From assembly GCF_009363855.1 (NCBI RefSeq), contig NZ_CP045423.1, positions 2,882,001 through 2,946,000 of the forward strand: a stretch of DNA of 64,000 nt, given 5' to 3'. The position numbers were made by a program, and so were the translations under genes. The notes under the pieces are model-generated. The model was not told where the DNA came from. It saw only the letters and a program-made list of their open reading frames with translations, and searched no databases. The first letter of the stretch is position 1, and every line of letters begins with the position of its first letter. Positions 43,106-52,597 of this stretch are shown here, piece by piece. Source of the DNA: Microvirga thermotolerans (GTDB lineage Bacteria > Pseudomonadota > Alphaproteobacteria > Rhizobiales > Beijerinckiaceae).

Positions 43106-43726
43106 ATGTTCACCATCGACACGCTGTTCGTCACCAAGATCTACCGCGCTGAACTCACCGGCCCGAAGGCCGAGCGCCTCAACGCGGAACTGGAAGGCGC
43201 CTGCCTGTCCATTGCCGAGGACGACGAGGCGGGGCAGCGCTGGTGCGAGAAGAACGGGTATCCGGGCTATACGTCCTACGCGTCCCTCAACGACCTTCCC
43301 TGGCGCGTGCCGGTGTTCGGCGACCTGCTCAAGCATCTCGACACCCACGTGGCGGCCTTCGCGAAGGAGCTGGAGTTCGATCTCAAGGGCCGCAAGCTCG
43401 CGCTGGACAGCCTGTGGATCAACATCCTGCCTCCCGGCGGCGTGCATACCTCCCACATCCACCCCCATTCGGTGGTGAGCGGCACCTACTACGTGACGAT
43501 CCCCGACGGCGCGAGCGCCCTCAAGCTCGAGGATCCGCGGCTCGGCTTGATGATGGCCGCCCCGCCCCGCAAGGCCAAGGCGAAGCCGGAGAACCGGCAG
43601 TTCGCCTACATGGCGCCGAAGCCCGGCACCATCCTGCTCTGGGAAAGCTGGCTGCGCCACGAGGTCCCCGTGAACGAGGCCGAGAGCGAGCGCATCAGCG
43701 TCAGCTTCAACTACGCCTGGCGCTGA
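43106..43726 (+). CDS. Putative 2OG-Fe(II) oxygenase, TIGR02466 type
   Basis: 206 aa. The N-terminus begins MFTIDTLFVTKIYRAEL as in this family. The iron site is suggested by HTSHIHPHSVVSGTYYV around residue 115 and by a late His (WLRHEVPVNEAESERISVSF near residue 192), followed by the Arg that would bind 2-oxoglutarate. It is a soluble protein of normal length. The substrate is unknown; related proteins are common in marine and alphaproteobacterial genomes and in phages. The ATG at 43106 follows an AGG only two bases upstream, so translation initiation may be weak or leaderless. Confidence 0.75.
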   Translation: MFTIDTLFVTKIYRAELTGPKAERLNAELEGACLSIAEDDEAGQRWCEKNGYPGYTSYASLNDLPWRVPVFGDLLKHLDTHVAAFAKELEFDLKGRKLALDSLWINILPPGGVHTSHIHPHSVVSGTYYVTIPDGASALKLEDPRLGLMMAAPPRKAKAKPENRQFAYMAPKPGTILLWESWLRHEVPVNEAESERISVSFNYAWR

Positions 43727-43757
43727 GGGCGGGCCGCAGCCCGTTGCCGCGGCCTCC

Positions 43758-44975
43758 TCAGCCGCGCGGCCGCTCGTGCGGCAGGAAAACCGTCAGCAGG
43801 CCGATCGCCGGGAGGAACGAGCAGATCCGGTAGACGGTCTCGATGCCGGTCCAGTCCGCCAGCTCGCCCAGCACCGCCGCGCCGAGGCCCCCCATGCCGA
43901 AGGACAGGCCGAAGAACAGCCCGGCGATCATCCCGACGCGGCCAGGAACCAGCTCCGTCGCATAGACCAGGATCGCCGAGAAGGCGGAGGCGAGGATGAG
44001 GCCGATGAGCACGCTCAGCACGCCGGTCCAGAACAGGTTCGCGTAGGGCAGAGCCAGGGTGAAGGGCAGCACGCCCAGGATCGAGAACCAGATCACGTAT
44101 TTGCGCCCGAACCGGTCGCCGATGGGACCGCCCAGCACCGTTCCCGCCGCCACGGCGCCGAGGAAGATGAAGAGATGCAGCTGCGCGTCCTGCACGGAGA
44201 GCTGGAACTTCGAGATCAGGTAGAAGGTGAAGTAGCTGGTGATGCTCGCCGTGTAGAAGTTCTTGGAGAAGACGAGGAGCATCAGGATCGCGATCGACCA
44301 GAAGATCCGGCGGTGCGAATGGATCGGCTTCGCCGCCGCGGCGCGGGGCTTGGCGCGCAGGGCGGCGAGCCGTTGCCCGTACCACCGTCCCACCAGGGAC
44401 AGGACGATCATGGCAAGCAGCGCCACCGCGGAGAACCAGGCGATGCTCGGCTGGCCCAGGGGAACGACGATGAAGGCGGCGAGGAGCGGCCCGACGGCGG
44501 TGCCCGCATTGCCGCCGACCTGGAAGACCGATTGCGCCAGCCCGTGCCGCCCGCCCGAGGCCAGGCGCGCCACGCGGGAGGATTCCGGATGGAACACGGA
44601 GGAGCCCATGCCGACGAGGCCCGCGGCGAGGAGCAGGAGCGGATAGGAGGAGGCGCGCGAGAGCGTGAGCAGGCCGACGAGGGTGAAGCCCATGCCGACC
44701 ACGAGGGAGAAGGGCATCGGCCGCCTGTCGGTATAGATCCCCACCAGGGGCTGCAGGAGCGAGGCCGTGAGCTGGAAGGTCAGGGTGATGAGGCCGACCT
44801 GGGCGAAATCGAGGGCATAGCTTTCCTTGAGGATCGGATAGATCGCCGGAATGAGCGACTGGATCAGGTCGTTCAGGAAATGCGAGAAGCTGATGGCGGC
44901 AAGAATCGGGACGGCGACTCCCTCCGCGGCATGACGGACGGGGGCGGCGGGAAGGGCTGTCGATTTCGTGTCCAT
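43758..44975 (-). CDS. MFS transporter, fosmidomycin-resistance (Fsr)-like
   Basis: 405 aa, 12 predicted membrane helices with a charged central loop (RLAALRAKPRAAAAKPIHSH). Typical features of the Fsr group are FSHFLNDLIQSLIPAIYPIL in helix 1, the motif A-like GIYTDRRP after helix 2 and GMGSSVFHPESSRVARLASG. A second motif A-like loop is GGPIGDRFGRKYV. Members export fosmidomycin and related compounds by proton antiport; the native substrate is generally unknown. It converges on the TIGR02466 gene with only 31 bp between the stops. Confidence 0.85.
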   Translation of the reverse strand: MDTKSTALPAAPVRHAAEGVAVPILAAISFSHFLNDLIQSLIPAIYPILKESYALDFAQVGLITLTFQLTASLLQPLVGIYTDRRPMPFSLVVGMGFTLVGLLTLSRASSYPLLLLAAGLVGMGSSVFHPESSRVARLASGGRHGLAQSVFQVGGNAGTAVGPLLAAFIVVPLGQPSIAWFSAVALLAMIVLSLVGRWYGQRLAALRAKPRAAAAKPIHSHRRIFWSIAILMLLVFSKNFYTASITSYFTFYLISKFQLSVQDAQLHLFIFLGAVAAGTVLGGPIGDRFGRKYVIWFSILGVLPFTLALPYANLFWTGVLSVLIGLILASAFSAILVYATELVPGRVGMIAGLFFGLSFGMGGLGAAVLGELADWTGIETVYRICSFLPAIGLLTVFLPHERPRG

Positions 44976-45124
44976 GGCGTTTTATGGGCGGGCCGGCGGA
45001 CGCTCGGCCTTTTCTTGTTCATAAGAGACAAGCCTATAAACGAAAACGGCTCCGCCTTCTCCCACCGTGCGCGCAGGGCTGGATTGCCGGGCAGGCATCC
45101 CCGCATGGCGCTCCCGCCTGAGGC

Positions 45125-45601
45125 CTATTCCTCCTTGTCGGCCCATTCGTAGAACGGCTCCGGCCCGTCGGCGCCGTCCTCGATCTCCTCTTCCACCTCG
45201 CGGAAGGTGATCCTGACCTGCGGCACCACGTTCTCGTCGCCCTGCTGGATGCGCTCGAAGCGGAGCAGATCGTAATAGGCGCAGCGCGAGCGCCCGGGAT
45301 AGGAGCGGCAGACGCCCGGGCGCGCATGATAGACCGTGCAGCCGCGGGTCTTCTGATCGAGGAACGTACAGGTCCGCTCGAAGATGACGTCCTTCACCCG
45401 CTTGAGGACGCGCTCCCCGTCGAATTCCGTGGTGTAGCGCCGCTCCGCCTCGGCGAAGGTCACGCCGAAATGCTTCGCGAGCCGCGCGACGTCGCGCCTG
45501 GAGACCGCGACGCGTTCATAGATCGAGCAGCAGAATGCGGGGCATTTGTTGCAGTTGAAGTAGACGCGAGGCTGGTCGTCCTTGATGACCCGTTCGGCCA
45601 T
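45125..45601 (-). CDS. YkgJ-family cysteine-cluster protein
   Basis: 158 aa. The cysteine pattern CNKCPAFCCSIYE near the N-terminus, then CTFLDQKTRGCTVYHARPGVC and RC, is that of the YkgJ family, which is thought to bind zinc or an Fe-S cluster; its reaction is not established. The tail is acidic (EVEEEIEDGADGPEPF). ATG at 45601 with AAGGAG five bases upstream is clearly the start; the longer frame to 45655 lacks a ribosome site. Confidence 0.8.
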   Translation of the reverse strand: MAERVIKDDQPRVYFNCNKCPAFCCSIYERVAVSRRDVARLAKHFGVTFAEAERRYTTEFDGERVLKRVKDVIFERTCTFLDQKTRGCTVYHARPGVCRSYPGRSRCAYYDLLRFERIQQGDENVVPQVRITFREVEEEIEDGADGPEPFYEWADKEE

Positions 45602-45679
45602 GCGCGCTCCTTTGGTCCAGACTGGGTATGATGGGCGAACGAAGCGCGGTTTCAATAGACGCCGGCCGTCACGCTTTCC

Positions 45680-46663
45680 TTAATGCGACGGAACCGGATT
45701 CTCCACCGTTCCCTCGAAGGCCCCTTCGACCGTCAGGGCGTGGCGCCTGTAAGTGCCGGGGCTCTGCGGCTTGATGAACAGGGCGATGATCTCCGGATGC
45801 GCGTTCCGGATCCTGTCCTCGACGCGGGCCACGCAGGCCTCGATGTCGGGCGTGCGCAGCTCGTCGGAGAATTCGGCGCTGAGGGCCGCGACGACCTGGT
45901 TGGGCGCGAGATGCACCGTGAGGACGCCGTTGACGCGCTCGACGGCCGGATCGGACTGGGCAAGGGCCTGCACGGCGCCTTCGAGGCGGTGGTGTGCCGC
46001 CTCTCCGATCAGCAGGCCCTTCGTCTCCCGCGCCAGCACGAGAGCCGTGACGGCGAGCACCGCGCCGATGCCGAGGGAGGCGACGCCGTCCATCTCCGGT
46101 CTGCCGAAGGCCTGGGCGGAGGCGACGCCTGCGAGAGCGATGATCAGCCCCGCGAGCGCGGCGCTGTCCTCGAACAGCACGGTGAAGGTCGTGGGATCCT
46201 TGCTCTCGCGCACGGCGCGGAAATAGCCGAGCGATCCCTTCGCCTTCCTGAACTCCTTGAGGGCGACCCACCACGAGCCGCCCTCGAAGAGGAGCGACAG
46301 GCCGAGGACCGCATAGGCCACGTGCGGGCTCTCCATCGGCTCCGGATGGCGGATGTGCACGACGCCCTCGTAGAAGGAGACGCCGGCGCCGAGGGAGAAG
46401 ATGAGAAGCGCGACGATGAAGGTCCAGAAATACAGCTCGCGTCCGTGGCCGAGGGGATGCGCGCGGTCCGGCGGCTTGGCCGAGCGATGGAGGCCGTAGA
46501 GCAGGAGCAGTTCGTTGCCCGTGTCGACGAGGGAGTGCACGCCCTCGCTCAGCATTGCCGAGCTTCCCGTCCAGGCGGCCGCCACGAACTTGGTGACCGC
46601 GATCAGGAGATTGCCGATCAGCGCGGCATAGATGACTTTCTTCGACGAGGTCTGCGACGCCAT
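45680..46663 (-). CDS. Cation diffusion facilitator family transporter
   Basis: 327 aa. CDF proteins export divalent metals (Zn, Fe, Mn, Co) from the cytoplasm in exchange for protons. It has six membrane helices; metal-site segments are MLSEGVHSLVDTGNELL in helix 2 and LFEDSAALAGLIIAL in helix 5, with HPLGHGRELYFW between helices 2 and 3. The C-terminal cytoplasmic domain from about residue 225 (AVERVNGVLTVHLAPNQVVA) is the CDF dimerisation domain. The SLVDTGN and FEDSAA variants resemble the SLC30A9-like subgroup more than the FieF type, so the metal is uncertain. Confidence 0.88.
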   Translation of the reverse strand: MASQTSSKKVIYAALIGNLLIAVTKFVAAAWTGSSAMLSEGVHSLVDTGNELLLLYGLHRSAKPPDRAHPLGHGRELYFWTFIVALLIFSLGAGVSFYEGVVHIRHPEPMESPHVAYAVLGLSLLFEGGSWWVALKEFRKAKGSLGYFRAVRESKDPTTFTVLFEDSAALAGLIIALAGVASAQAFGRPEMDGVASLGIGAVLAVTALVLARETKGLLIGEAAHHRLEGAVQALAQSDPAVERVNGVLTVHLAPNQVVAALSAEFSDELRTPDIEACVARVEDRIRNAHPEIIALFIKPQSPGTYRRHALTVEGAFEGTVENPVPSH

Positions 46664-46728
46664 GCCCGTCTCGCTCCGCTTCCAACAGAACGGTCAGGCT
46701 GGGCGCAGGTTGCATCCGGGGCGGAAAT

Positions 46729-46756
46729 CCGGCCGGGTGCGCTCGCACCCGGCCGG
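46729..46756 (-). terminator. Terminator of the dicarboxylate symporter gene
   Basis: A perfect 12-bp stem CCGGCCGGGTGC with its complement and a 4-nt loop, 9 bp after the stop on the minus strand, followed by ATTTCC. Confidence 0.75.
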
Positions 46757-46765
46757 GCGGTCATG

Positions 46766-48040
46766 TCATTCGGCCGGGGCGAGCACCGCGTCGGAAGCCG
46801 CCGTGCGCGCCTCCTCGCCGCCGTTGTAGACGGCGAGATCGAGGACGCCCTCCTCCTTGGCCACGAGAACGGGCACGAGGATCTGGCCCGTGACGTTGGT
46901 GGCCGTGCGCATCATGTCGATCACCCGGTCGATGGCGACGATGTAGCCGATGCCTTCCAGCGGCAGGCCCGCCGTGCTGAGCGTGAGGGTGAGCATCACG
47001 ATGGACGTGCCGGGAACGCCCGCCGTTCCGAGGGAGCCGAGCACGGCGGTGAGGCCGATCAGCACGTACTGCGTGAGCGAGAGGTCGAGGCCGAAATACT
47101 GCGCGATGAAGATCGAGGCGATGGCGGGATAGATCGCGCCGCAGCCGTCCATCTTCACGTTCGCGCCGAGCGGCACCGCGAAGCTCGCATAGCTCTGCGG
47201 CACGCCGAGGCGCTCCACGGCCACCCGCAGCGACATGGGCAGGGTCGCGAGGCTCGACGAGGTCGCGAAGGCCATCTGCTGCGCGGGCAGCGCGCCGCGG
47301 AAGAAGCGTCCGGCCTTGAGGCCGTGCAGCTTCAGGAGCCCGCCATAGACCACGGCGATGTGGAACAGGCAGGCGATGTACATGGCCGCGATGAACTTGC
47401 CGAGAGGCAGAAGAGAGGACAGGCCGTAGCGTCCCACCACCCAGGCGATGAGGCCGAAGGTCCCGACGGGCGTCAGCTGCAGCACCCAGCGGGTGATGCG
47501 GAAGACGAGGGCCGCGCCCTGATCGGCCAGCGCCCTGAGGCCGGCGGTCTTCTCTCCCAGGGAGACGAGCGCGGCGCCGACGATGCCGGCGAAGAACAGC
47601 ACCTGAAGGACGTTCGTGTCCGCCATCGCCTTGATCGGATTCGTCGGCACGATGCCGATGAGAACCTCCAGCGGCGTCGGGATCGTCCGCGGCTTCACCT
47701 CGCCGAGGGGCAGGTTCGAAAGACCGAGCCCCGGATCGATCAGGTGGCCGAAGGCGATGCCGACCAGCACCGCCAGGGCGGAGGTGGCCATGAACCAGAA
47801 CAGGGTGCGCAGGCCGAGCCGCGCCACGTTCCCCGCCTCCGCGAGCTTCGCCACGCTGGACACGATGGTGAAGAACACGAGCGGAATCACGATCATCCGC
47901 ACGAGGTTCAGGTAGATGTCGCCGAGGGGCTTGAACCAGAGGGCGGCTTTCTCGCCCATGAGCGTGCCCGCCAGGATGCCGAGGGCAAAGGCGACCGCAA
48001 CGCGCTGCCAGAGGGGTCGGCTAAACCACGTTTTAATCAT
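46766..48040 (-). CDS. Dicarboxylate/amino acid:cation symporter (DctA/GltP family)
   Basis: 424 aa from ATG 48040. It takes up C4-dicarboxylates or acidic amino acids with Na+ or H+. The family signatures are all there: the Ser-rich re-entrant loop ATSSSLATLPMSL, LGANVKMDGCGAIYPAIA in helix 7, the second hairpin GTAGVPGTSIVMLTLTL, and helix 8 DRVIDMMRTATNVTGQ with the substrate-contacting Asp, Arg and Asn. There are eight helices in all. ATG 48055 (MKVKH) is an alternative start; neither has a strong ribosome site. Transport of succinate, malate and fumarate is most likely in this bacterial group. Confidence 0.88.
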   Translation of the reverse strand: MIKTWFSRPLWQRVAVAFALGILAGTLMGEKAALWFKPLGDIYLNLVRMIVIPLVFFTIVSSVAKLAEAGNVARLGLRTLFWFMATSALAVLVGIAFGHLIDPGLGLSNLPLGEVKPRTIPTPLEVLIGIVPTNPIKAMADTNVLQVLFFAGIVGAALVSLGEKTAGLRALADQGAALVFRITRWVLQLTPVGTFGLIAWVVGRYGLSSLLPLGKFIAAMYIACLFHIAVVYGGLLKLHGLKAGRFFRGALPAQQMAFATSSSLATLPMSLRVAVERLGVPQSYASFAVPLGANVKMDGCGAIYPAIASIFIAQYFGLDLSLTQYVLIGLTAVLGSLGTAGVPGTSIVMLTLTLSTAGLPLEGIGYIVAIDRVIDMMRTATNVTGQILVPVLVAKEEGVLDLAVYNGGEEARTAASDAVLAPAE

Positions 48041-48165
48041 GTGTTTTACTTTCATTAAGCATATGAAGTCGTGAATATATGGCAAAATACGACCCAGTTC
48101 GCAAATAACGCCGACGCGGGGGCGCAATGACGCGTCTGCATGGCAAGGCTTGGGGCCGACGCGAA

Positions 48166-48191
48166 AAGGCCGCCCCGGAAGGGACGGCCTT
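48166..48191 (-). terminator. Rho-independent terminator of the catalase gene
   Basis: An 11-bp stem with one mismatch (AAGGCCG.CCC type), GGAA loop, followed on the minus strand by TTTTCGC, 24 bp after the catalase stop. Confidence 0.8.
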
Positions 48192-48214
48192 GCATGAAGG
48201 GAGCGGCGGAAGCC

Positions 48215-49681
48215 CTATTCCGCGGCCTGGGGAACCGCCTCGCCCGGGGACAGCCCCATGCGCTCCGCGACGCCCAGGCCGTAGGCCTTGTCCGCACGGT
48301 AGAAGTGGAGCACCTGGCGCTTCACGATCTCGACGGGGACGCCCTGCATGGCCTCCGCGATGTTGTCCATCAGCCGGACCTTCTCGGCCTCGCCCATCAG
48401 CCGGAACAGGGCCCCGGCCTGGCTGTAGTCGTCGTTGCCGACCCGGTGGTCGTAGCGGTCCGCGTCGCCCGAGATCTTCAGGGGCGGCTCCGCGAAGCGG
48501 GGCTCCTGCACGGGGCCGCCGAAGGAGTTCGGCTCGTAATAGGCATCGCCCCGCTCCGGGATCTCGAAGAGCATGCTGCCGTCGGCGTGGTAGTGATGGA
48601 CGGGGCAGCGCGGCCGGTTCACGGGCAGCGCCTCGTAATGGGTGCCGACCCGGTAGCGGTGGGCGTCCGCATAGGCGAAGAGACGGCCCTGGAGCATCCT
48701 GTCGGGCGAGAAGCCGATGCCCGGCACGATGTTGGAGGGCGAGAAGGAGGACTGCTCCACCTCCGCGAAGTAGTGCCTGGCGTTGCGGTTCAGCTCGAGA
48801 ATGCCGACCTCGTGCAGGGGGTAGTCGGCGTGCGGCCACACCTTGGTGAGGTCGAACGGGTTGTAGGGCGTCTTCTCCGCATCCGTTTCCGGCATGATCT
48901 GCACGCACAGGCGCCAGCGCGGATAGTCTCCCTTCTCGATGGCCTCGTAGAGGTCGCGCTGGGCGCTCTCCCGGTCCTTGGCGATGACCGCCTCGGCCTC
49001 GCGGTTGGTCCAGTTCCGGATACCCTGCATGGACTTGAAGTGGAACTTCACCCAGTACCGCTCGCCCGCCGCGTTGATGAAGGAATAGGTGTGCGAGCCG
49101 AAGCCGTGCATGAACCGGTAGCCCTGCGGCAGGCCGCGGTCGGAGAACAGGATCGTGACCTGATGCAGGCTCTCCGGGGAGAGGCTCCAGAAATCCCACA
49201 TGGCGGTGGGGCTGCGCAGGTTGGTGGAGGGATGCCGCTTCTGGGTGCGGATGAAGTCGGGGAACTTGAGCGGGTCGCGGACGAAGAAGACCGGCGTGTT
49301 GTTGCCGACCACGTCCCAGTTGCCCTCCTCGGTGTAGAACTTCACGGAGAAGCCGCGCACGTCGCGCTCGGCGTCGGCCGCGCCGCGCTCGCCGGCCACC
49401 GTCGAGAAGCGCAGGAAGACCTCGGTCTGCTTGCCGACCTCCGAGAAGATCTTCGCCTTCGTGAACCGGGTGATGTCCTGCGTCACCGTGAACGTGCCGT
49501 AGGCGCCCGAGCCCTTGGCATGGACCACGCGCTCCGGAATGCGCTCCCGGTTCTGGTGCGCCAGCTTCTCGACGAGCTGGTAGTCCTGGAGCAGCAGGGG
49601 TCCGCGCGGGCCGGCCGAGATGGAGTTCTGGTTGTCGGCGATCGGCGCGCCGGCCGTGGTGGTCATGGTCGGTTTCGTCAT
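48215..49681 (-). CDS. katA: Monofunctional haem catalase
   Basis: 488 aa, the length of small-subunit (clade 3 type) catalases. It breaks down hydrogen peroxide in the cytoplasm. The active-site His is in [14 protein letters not shown], the Asn in [15 protein letters not shown], and the haem-ligand Tyr in the segment [19 protein letters not shown]-side residues [14 protein letters not shown] follow. AGGAGG lies seven bases before the ATG at 49681 ([11 protein letters not shown]); a longer frame to 49708 has no support. It diverges from an oxyR gene 92 bp away, the standard arrangement for peroxide-induced catalase. Confidence 0.93.
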   Translation of the reverse strand: MTKPTMTTTAGAPIADNQNSISAGPRGPLLLQDYQLVEKLAHQNRERIPERVVHAKGSGAYGTFTVTQDITRFTKAKIFSEVGKQTEVFLRFSTVAGERGAADAERDVRGFSVKFYTEEGNWDVVGNNTPVFFVRDPLKFPDFIRTQKRHPSTNLRSPTAMWDFWSLSPESLHQVTILFSDRGLPQGYRFMHGFGSHTYSFINAAGERYWVKFHFKSMQGIRNWTNREAEAVIAKDRESAQRDLYEAIEKGDYPRWRLCVQIMPETDAEKTPYNPFDLTKVWPHADYPLHEVGILELNRNARHYFAEVEQSSFSPSNIVPGIGFSPDRMLQGRLFAYADAHRYRVGTHYEALPVNRPRCPVHHYHADGSMLFEIPERGDAYYEPNSFGGPVQEPRFAEPPLKISGDADRYDHRVGNDDYSQAGALFRLMGEAEKVRLMDNIAEAMQGVPVEIVKRQVLHFYRADKAYGLGVAERMGLSPGEAVPQAAE

Positions 49682-49773
49682 GGTGATCCTCCTCGATGGG
49701 GGCACCATCGCCGAGGGCTCTCCATTAGTCCAATTCGATTGTCTGACCGGGACGATCAGGCTAGCTTATCGCG
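49682..49773. promoter_or_regulatory. Divergent catalase-oxyR control region
   Basis: A 92-bp gap that must hold both promoters and probably the OxyR site. It contains CAATTCGATTG at 49731-49741 and several TAG/CTA half-site-like triplets, but no full copy of the enterobacterial OxyR consensus. The function is inferred from the gene layout. Confidence 0.5.
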
Positions 49774-50676
49774 ATGATCACCCTGCGCCAGCTCCGCTAT
49801 CTCGCCGCCGTCGCCGAGACCCGTCATTTCGGCCGGGCCGCCGCCCTCTGCCACGTGACGCAGCCCGCGCTGTCCATGCAGATCCAGGAGCTCGAGCAGT
49901 CGCTCGGCCTTCACCTCATCGAGCGCCGCCGCAATGCGGTGGACCTGACCTCCGAGGGACGGGAGATCGCCCGCCGGGCCGCCGCCATCCTCGCCTCGGT
50001 AGCAGACCTGGAGGATTATGCCCGCCGGGAGAAGCCGCCCCTCGTCGGCGTGCTGCGGCTCGGCATCATTCCTTCCATCGCCCCCTATCTGCTGCCGAGG
50101 GCGCTTCCCCTCCTCCACGAGCGGCACCCGGAACTCGACCTGCGCATCCGCGAGACCCAGACCGCGGCCCTCGTCGAGGAGCTCGTGCGCGGCGAACTCG
50201 ACCTGGTCGTCGCCGCCCTCCCCCTCGACCGACCGGAACTCGACGCCCTGACCGCATTCGAGGATCGCTTCCTGGTGGCGCGGCAAGCGCGGGCCGGGCG
50301 GAGCGCGGACGAGCGGATGACGCCCGCCGCCCTGGCGGGAGAGCATCTGCTGCTGCTGGAGGAGGGCCACTGCCTGCGCGACCAGGCGCTGAGCGTGTGC
50401 GGCGCCCTCTCCTCCGACATGCCCCAGGCATTCGGCGCCTCCAGCCTCTCGACCGTCATGCACCTCGTGGCCAACGGCTACGGGGTGACGCTCCTGCCCG
50501 AGATGGCGGCGCGGGCGGAGGGGACGGACCGCGTCCAGCTCGTGCGGTTCACGGATCCGGAGCCGGTGCGCACCATCGGCCTCGCGTGGCGCCGCTCCTC
50601 CTCCCGGCGCAACGATGCCGCCGCCCTGGCGAAGGTTCTGCTCGACGCGCGCGCCGGAGACGGGCCTCACCTGTGA
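49774..50676 (+). CDS. oxyR: LysR-type peroxide sensor OxyR
   Basis: 300 aa. The N-terminal LysR helix-turn-helix (RQLRYLAAVAETRHFGRAAA ... VTQPALSMQIQELE) is followed by the sensor domain. Cys200 and Cys209 in GHCLRDQALSVC match C199 and C208 of E. coli OxyR, which form the activating disulphide with peroxide. It binds DNA as a tetramer and turns on the divergent catalase gene. The ATG at 49774 is the natural LysR start (MITLRQLRYL). Confidence 0.93.
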   Translation: MITLRQLRYLAAVAETRHFGRAAALCHVTQPALSMQIQELEQSLGLHLIERRRNAVDLTSEGREIARRAAAILASVADLEDYARREKPPLVGVLRLGIIPSIAPYLLPRALPLLHERHPELDLRIRETQTAALVEELVRGELDLVVAALPLDRPELDALTAFEDRFLVARQARAGRSADERMTPAALAGEHLLLLEEGHCLRDQALSVCGALSSDMPQAFGASSLSTVMHLVANGYGVTLLPEMAARAEGTDRVQLVRFTDPEPVRTIGLAWRRSSSRRNDAAALAKVLLDARAGDGPHL

Positions 50677-50797
50677 ACGTTACGGAAACCAAGGATCGAA
50701 ATTCCCGCACCCGTGGCCGACCGGCACTCGAAAGCTTTGCGCCGCCATGCCACTGCTTGCGGACTGCCGGGCTTTCTCTCACGGACAAAGGACTGCC

Positions 50798-52423
50798 ATG
50801 TCGAAACGCGCCCTTCCCTTGCGGCTCCTGACGGCCGCCACCCTGGTTCTGAGCGGGAGCCTCGGCGCCTTCGCCGCCGGAGAGACGGCCGATCCGTCCG
50901 TCGTCGCCACGGCCAAGGGCGCCGTGCGCGGCACGGTCCGCGACGGCGTGCGGGAGTTCAAGGGCATTCCCTATGCCAAGCCGCCCGTGGGCGATGCGCG
51001 CTGGAGCCTGCCCGAGCCCGCCCAGGCTTGGACCGGCACCCTGGACGCGACCTCCTACAAGAGCGCATGCCCGCAGCCCCAGCGCTACGACCTGAAGGAA
51101 TCGAGCGACGACGAGGACTGCCTCTACCTGAACGTCACGGTCCCCGACGGGAACGGGGCCGGGCCCGCGGGGCGCAAGCGCCCCGTGCTCGTGTGGATCC
51201 ACGGCGGCGCCTTCGTGGGCGGCTCGAGCGCGCTCTATCCGCTCGCCCATCTGGCGAAGGCGGGGGACGTGGTGGTCGTGTCCATGAACTACCGGCTCGG
51301 GGTGTTCGGCTTCATGGCGCATCCCGCCTTCGACGCCGACCGCAACGGCGGCTACGGGCTCGAGGACCAGCGCCTGGCACTGCGCTGGGTCAGGGAGAAC
51401 ATCGCCGCCTTCGGCGGGGACCCGGACAACGTCACCATCGCCGGGGAATCGGCCGGCGGCGCGGGGGTGTGCATGCACCTCCTGGCGCCGGAGGAGACCT
51501 CCGGCCTGTTCCACAAGGCGATCGTTTCGAGCGCCGGCTGCGTGACCCCGCTTCCCGACGTCGCAAAGGCGGTCGAGACCGGCCGGAAGGTCGCCGCCGA
51601 GGTCGGCTGCGGCGACGGCGCGAGCGCCCTCGCCTGCATGCGGGGGAAGCCCGTGAAGGACCTGCTGGCGGCCCAAACGAAGGTGGCCGGCTCCAGCATC
51701 GTGACCTTCATGCCCGTCGTCGGCACGAGAACCGTGCCGCTGCCCGGCTCGAAGGCGATCCCTCAGGGCAAGTTCGTGAAGGTGCCGGCGATCATGGGCG
51801 GCACGCGGGACGAGCTGCGCCTCTACGTGGCCTATGCCATGCAGACGGGGCAGTCCTTCACGAAGGACAACTATGCCGACGTGCTCAAGGAAACCTACGG
51901 GGCGAACACGGATGCGGTCGTGGCGCAGTACCCGGTGAGCGCCTATTCCTCAGCGCCGTCTGCCGTCGGGACCGTGTGGTCCGACTTCCGCGCGGATGTG
52001 GGGATCAACAACTGCATCTATCTCGAAACCTCGAAGCTCCTGCGGAAGACGGTTCCCGTCTACCAGTTCGTCTTCGCGGACCGCGACGCTCCGCCCGTCA
52101 CGACCAATCCGGGTTTCGAGATGGGGGCGGTGCATTCCTCCGAGCTGCCGTACCTGTTCCCGCACTACGACAACACCGCCGCGGTCGCGGGCCCCGACCT
52201 GTCGCCCGCCTCGCAGGACCTGGCGGACCGGATGGTCGCCTACTTCACGAGCTTCGCCAGGACAGGAACGCCGAGCGCCCCCGGCTCGCCGGCCTGGGAG
52301 GCCTTCACGGCGGACGACAAGGTCCTCAACCTCGCGCCCGGCAGGATCGGCCACTTCGACGCCGGGGCCGCGCACAAATGCGGCTTCTGGAAGAGCCTGT
52401 ACCCCGAGGTCCTGACCCAGTGA
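50798..52423 (+). CDS. Exported type-B carboxylesterase
   Basis: 541 aa with a Sec signal peptide (LPLRLLTAATLVLSGSLGAFA, cleavage about residue 29). Carboxylesterase/lipase family: entry motif GIPYAKPPVGDARW, EDCLYLNV, oxyanion hole HGGAF, nucleophile elbow GESAGG with Ser at about residue 219, and a catalytic His in GAVHSSELPYLF. Six or more cysteines fit a periplasmic or secreted enzyme with disulphides. It hydrolyses carboxylic esters; the natural substrate is unknown. AAGGA lies six bases before the ATG at 50798. It follows oxyR by 121 bp on the same strand. Confidence 0.87.
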   Translation: MSKRALPLRLLTAATLVLSGSLGAFAAGETADPSVVATAKGAVRGTVRDGVREFKGIPYAKPPVGDARWSLPEPAQAWTGTLDATSYKSACPQPQRYDLKESSDDEDCLYLNVTVPDGNGAGPAGRKRPVLVWIHGGAFVGGSSALYPLAHLAKAGDVVVVSMNYRLGVFGFMAHPAFDADRNGGYGLEDQRLALRWVRENIAAFGGDPDNVTIAGESAGGAGVCMHLLAPEETSGLFHKAIVSSAGCVTPLPDVAKAVETGRKVAAEVGCGDGASALACMRGKPVKDLLAAQTKVAGSSIVTFMPVVGTRTVPLPGSKAIPQGKFVKVPAIMGGTRDELRLYVAYAMQTGQSFTKDNYADVLKETYGANTDAVVAQYPVSAYSSAPSAVGTVWSDFRADVGINNCIYLETSKLLRKTVPVYQFVFADRDAPPVTTNPGFEMGAVHSSELPYLFPHYDNTAAVAGPDLSPASQDLADRMVAYFTSFARTGTPSAPGSPAWEAFTADDKVLNLAPGRIGHFDAGAAHKCGFWKSLYPEVLTQ

Positions 52424-52458
52424 CGCGGCCGCTCTGGCGGAAAGGGCCCGCTCGGGGA

Positions 52459-52562
52459 TAGAGCATTTTCAGGCAAAGTGGGAGCCGGTTTGCCGTCCGA
52501 AAATGCGGCAGCCGAAAGACTCAGGAGCGAGTTGCGATTCCATCGAAGCGCAGCCCGCTCTA
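52459..52562. repeat. 104-bp palindromic intergenic element, copy B
   Basis: Same ends (TAGAGC/GCTCTA), same 104-bp length and same internal GCATTTTC/GAAAATGC hairpin as the copy at 22790. It lies between the esterase stop and the ribosome site of the DUF4010 gene. Confidence 0.8.
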
Positions 52563-52597
52563 GAAGGACGCCGTCCCGGTCGCCAGGAGGAGGCATC